Shown here piece after piece: positions 6,385 to 7,608 of a DNA stretch of 7,608 nucleotides (positions are counted from its first letter, which is position 1; each line of letters begins with the position of its first letter). The position numbers and the translations under genes are program-made. The notes under the pieces were generated by a model. It saw only the letters and a list, made by a program, of their open reading frames with translations. It was not told the origin of the DNA and made no database searches. The DNA comes from Bacteroidota bacterium (GTDB lineage: Bacteria; Bacteroidota; Bacteroidia; Cytophagales; Cyclobacteriaceae): contig JAPUIM010000321.1 in the NCBI GenBank assembly GCA_027297025.1, positions 1-7,608 of the forward strand. The letters are read 5' to 3'.

Positions 6385-7608
6385 TTAGCCAACCACCGGT
6401 CCAGGCTCTTCCTCAAACTTCTTATGCATAATAGTGATCAACCCGTCTACCATCTCCTGATTTTTGCAGATCAATTCGTAGAATTTGTCCTTATCCAATC
6501 TGAATACTGCCGTTTCCTCAGCAGTGATGAAGGAAGCGGTATTGGTGTCGGAATCCAACACATGGGTTTCACCTATCATTTCCTTTTTTCCCAGCTCTCC
6601 TACCAATTTATCCTGATCAAATACATTGATCTTTCCACTAACCACTATATACATAGGTGTATCTCCTGAGTCACCTTGACTAATTATGGTGGTTCCTTCT
6701 TTGTATCTCACTTCTTCTACATAATCGGACAATTCGGCTAGTACTATTCTTGGAATATGGGAGAATATTTCAATTTCCGATAGTAGCATGATGCGCTCAA
6801 CTTGAAGCATGGGTCGATGTTGATCCTGGGTAATTAAGGTAGGTGGCAATATCACCCGATCCAACTCCTTCTTTACCGAGGGCGCCAGTCTGCGGGTATT
6901 GGTTTGATAAGTCATTTTATCCAGTTCGTGAATGGCCCAGGCCGCTGTCTGTCGAATCAATGGATCCTGATTAAATAAATTAGCTACCAGGGCCGGACCG
7001 GGTACAGCTCCATCAAGGTGCCCCAGATTATAAATGGCCACTGCTTTGGTCCATCTGTCAATGCGATTGTAATCCCTGTTAATGATCCTTAAATACAAGT
7101 CCTCCTGATTCTCAAAGTTTTGAGGAGGAAAATATTCATCTAATCGCTTGGTCCTTTCGGATTGGGTGATATCATCTATGATAGGGAATAACTTGGGTTT
7201 GAGGTCTTCAGTCATGAATACATCTAACAATTCAATAGCAAAGGTGATATTATCGGTAAGACCACTTTCAACATTCTCTTTTACCAGTCGAATGGCTTCG
7301 GGATCGTAGTTCATGGAGAGCAACATAAAGATGTGATCAAAATTATAATGGTTTTCTTCCAACAGCGCTTGTCTGATGTAATTATTCCTAACAATGCTTT
7401 CTTTATTCTCCTCACTCTTTTCTTGTTCCTCTTTATCTGCCTTCTCAATGGTATCGAGAGCTTCCAGATTCCAGGCAACATCTTCAATATGCGTTTCGAT
7501 GGTGAGTTTGATCCTGGCAGCCTGGAACTCCTGGGCCCGGTAGCCCATGTCGCTCAATGATACCAGCTCCTGAGAGAATACGTTTTTATCGGTGGTATCA
7601 ATTTTTTT
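6385..7608 (-). CDS. HEAT-like and cyclic-nucleotide-binding C-terminal region of a larger protein (5' end outside window); probable Npt1/Npt2-like transporter fusion
   Basis: The frame is open to the right edge, giving 407 visible residues, so the TTG at 7557 is not a real start. Residues about 55-75 are a charged, probably disordered segment. Residues about 78-150 (DHIFMLLSMNYDPEAIRLV, FAIELLDVF, LKPKLFPIIDD) and about 185-230 (WTKAVAIYNLGHL, DPLIRQTAAWAIHELD) are HEAT-like helical repeats. Residues about 272-398 form a cNMP-binding beta-roll of the CRP type: LSEIEIFSHIP, YKEGTTIISQGDSGDTPMYIVVSGKINVF split over 302-330, MIGETHVL and FRLDKDKFYELI. The helical pattern resembles the tail of Bacteroidota ATP/ADP-translocase-like membrane proteins that carry HEAT and cNMP modules, but no membrane segment is visible. 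The phosphate-binding Arg expected in the cassette appears replaced (SDTNTAS), so classical cAMP binding is doubtful. It ends in tandem stops TAA-TGA, 77 bp before the next ATG, and is probably a separate transcription unit. Confidence 0.8.
   Translation of the reverse strand, partial: KKIDTTDKNVFSQELVSLSDMGYRAQEFQAARIKLTIETHIEDVAWNLEALDTIEKADKEEQEKSEENKESIVRNNYIRQALLEENHYNFDHIFMLLSMNYDPEAIRLVKENVESGLTDNITFAIELLDVFMTEDLKPKLFPIIDDITQSERTKRLDEYFPPQNFENQEDLYLRIINRDYNRIDRWTKAVAIYNLGHLDGAVPGPALVANLFNQDPLIRQTAAWAIHELDKMTYQTNTRRLAPSVKKELDRVILPPTLITQDQHRPMLQVERIMLLSEIEIFSHIPRIVLAELSDYVEEVRYKEGTTIISQGDSGDTPMYIVVSGKINVFDQDKLVGELGKKEMIGETHVLDSDTNTASFITAEETAVFRLDKDKFYELICKNQEMVDGLITIMHKKFEEEPGPVVG

Noticed and set aside
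6385..6420. Rho-independent terminator after the HEAT/cNMP gene
   Set aside because: No GC-rich stem followed by a T-run is visible on the minus strand; the gap is simply AT-rich.
7555..7557. TTG at 7557 as start of the HEAT/cNMP protein
   Set aside because: The same frame stays open upstream to base 7608 with protein-like composition, so the gene more likely starts outside the window.

Overview
The window looks like chromosomal DNA from a member of the Bacteroidota. The reasons are the AT-rich leaders without Shine-Dalgarno sequences, an nSTAND1-WD40 protein of the kind common in that phylum, a PorT-like outer-membrane beta-barrel, a lipoprotein with a DGGY-type repeat, and a possible -33/-7 promoter. 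The genus cannot be read from the sequence; Cytophagales or a related order is only a guess. All five genes lie on the minus strand, so transcription runs from high to low coordinates. Coding density is very high, and the longest gap between genes is 77 bp. I saw no tRNA, rRNA, CRISPR array, insertion sequence or clear terminator.

Layout in the direction of transcription. (1) 7608-6385 is the C-terminal 407 residues of a protein that starts outside the window. It has HEAT-like helices and a C-terminal cyclic-nucleotide-binding fold, and is probably the cytoplasmic tail of an Npt1/Npt2-like (ATP/ADP translocase-like) transporter fusion. (2) 6384-6308 is an intergenic region with a plausible promoter. 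(3) 6307-4829 encodes a 492-residue protein with three TIR-like or DUF4062-like flavodoxin-type domains. (4) 4827-1651, one base after the previous stop, encodes a 1058-residue nSTAND1 NTPase. It has one transmembrane helix, an unbroken 17-heptad helical stalk, a seven-repeat WD40 propeller and a two-cysteine tail. (5) 1635-472 encodes an outer-membrane beta-barrel protein with a helical, TPR-like N-terminal periplasmic domain. (6) 449-1 encodes the N-terminal part of a lipoprotein that runs off the left edge.

The last four genes are separated by 1, 15 and 22 bp and very probably form one operon. Read together, they suggest a signalling or conflict system that spans the envelope. The TIR-like protein would be in the cytosol, the STAND NTPase in the inner membrane with its propeller held out into the periplasm on a stalk of about 18 nm, and the barrel and lipoprotein in the outer membrane. 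None of the three TIR-like domains seems to keep the canonical catalytic glutamate, so an adaptor or scaffold role looks more likely than NADase activity. Domain identities come directly from sequence motifs; the joint function is inference.
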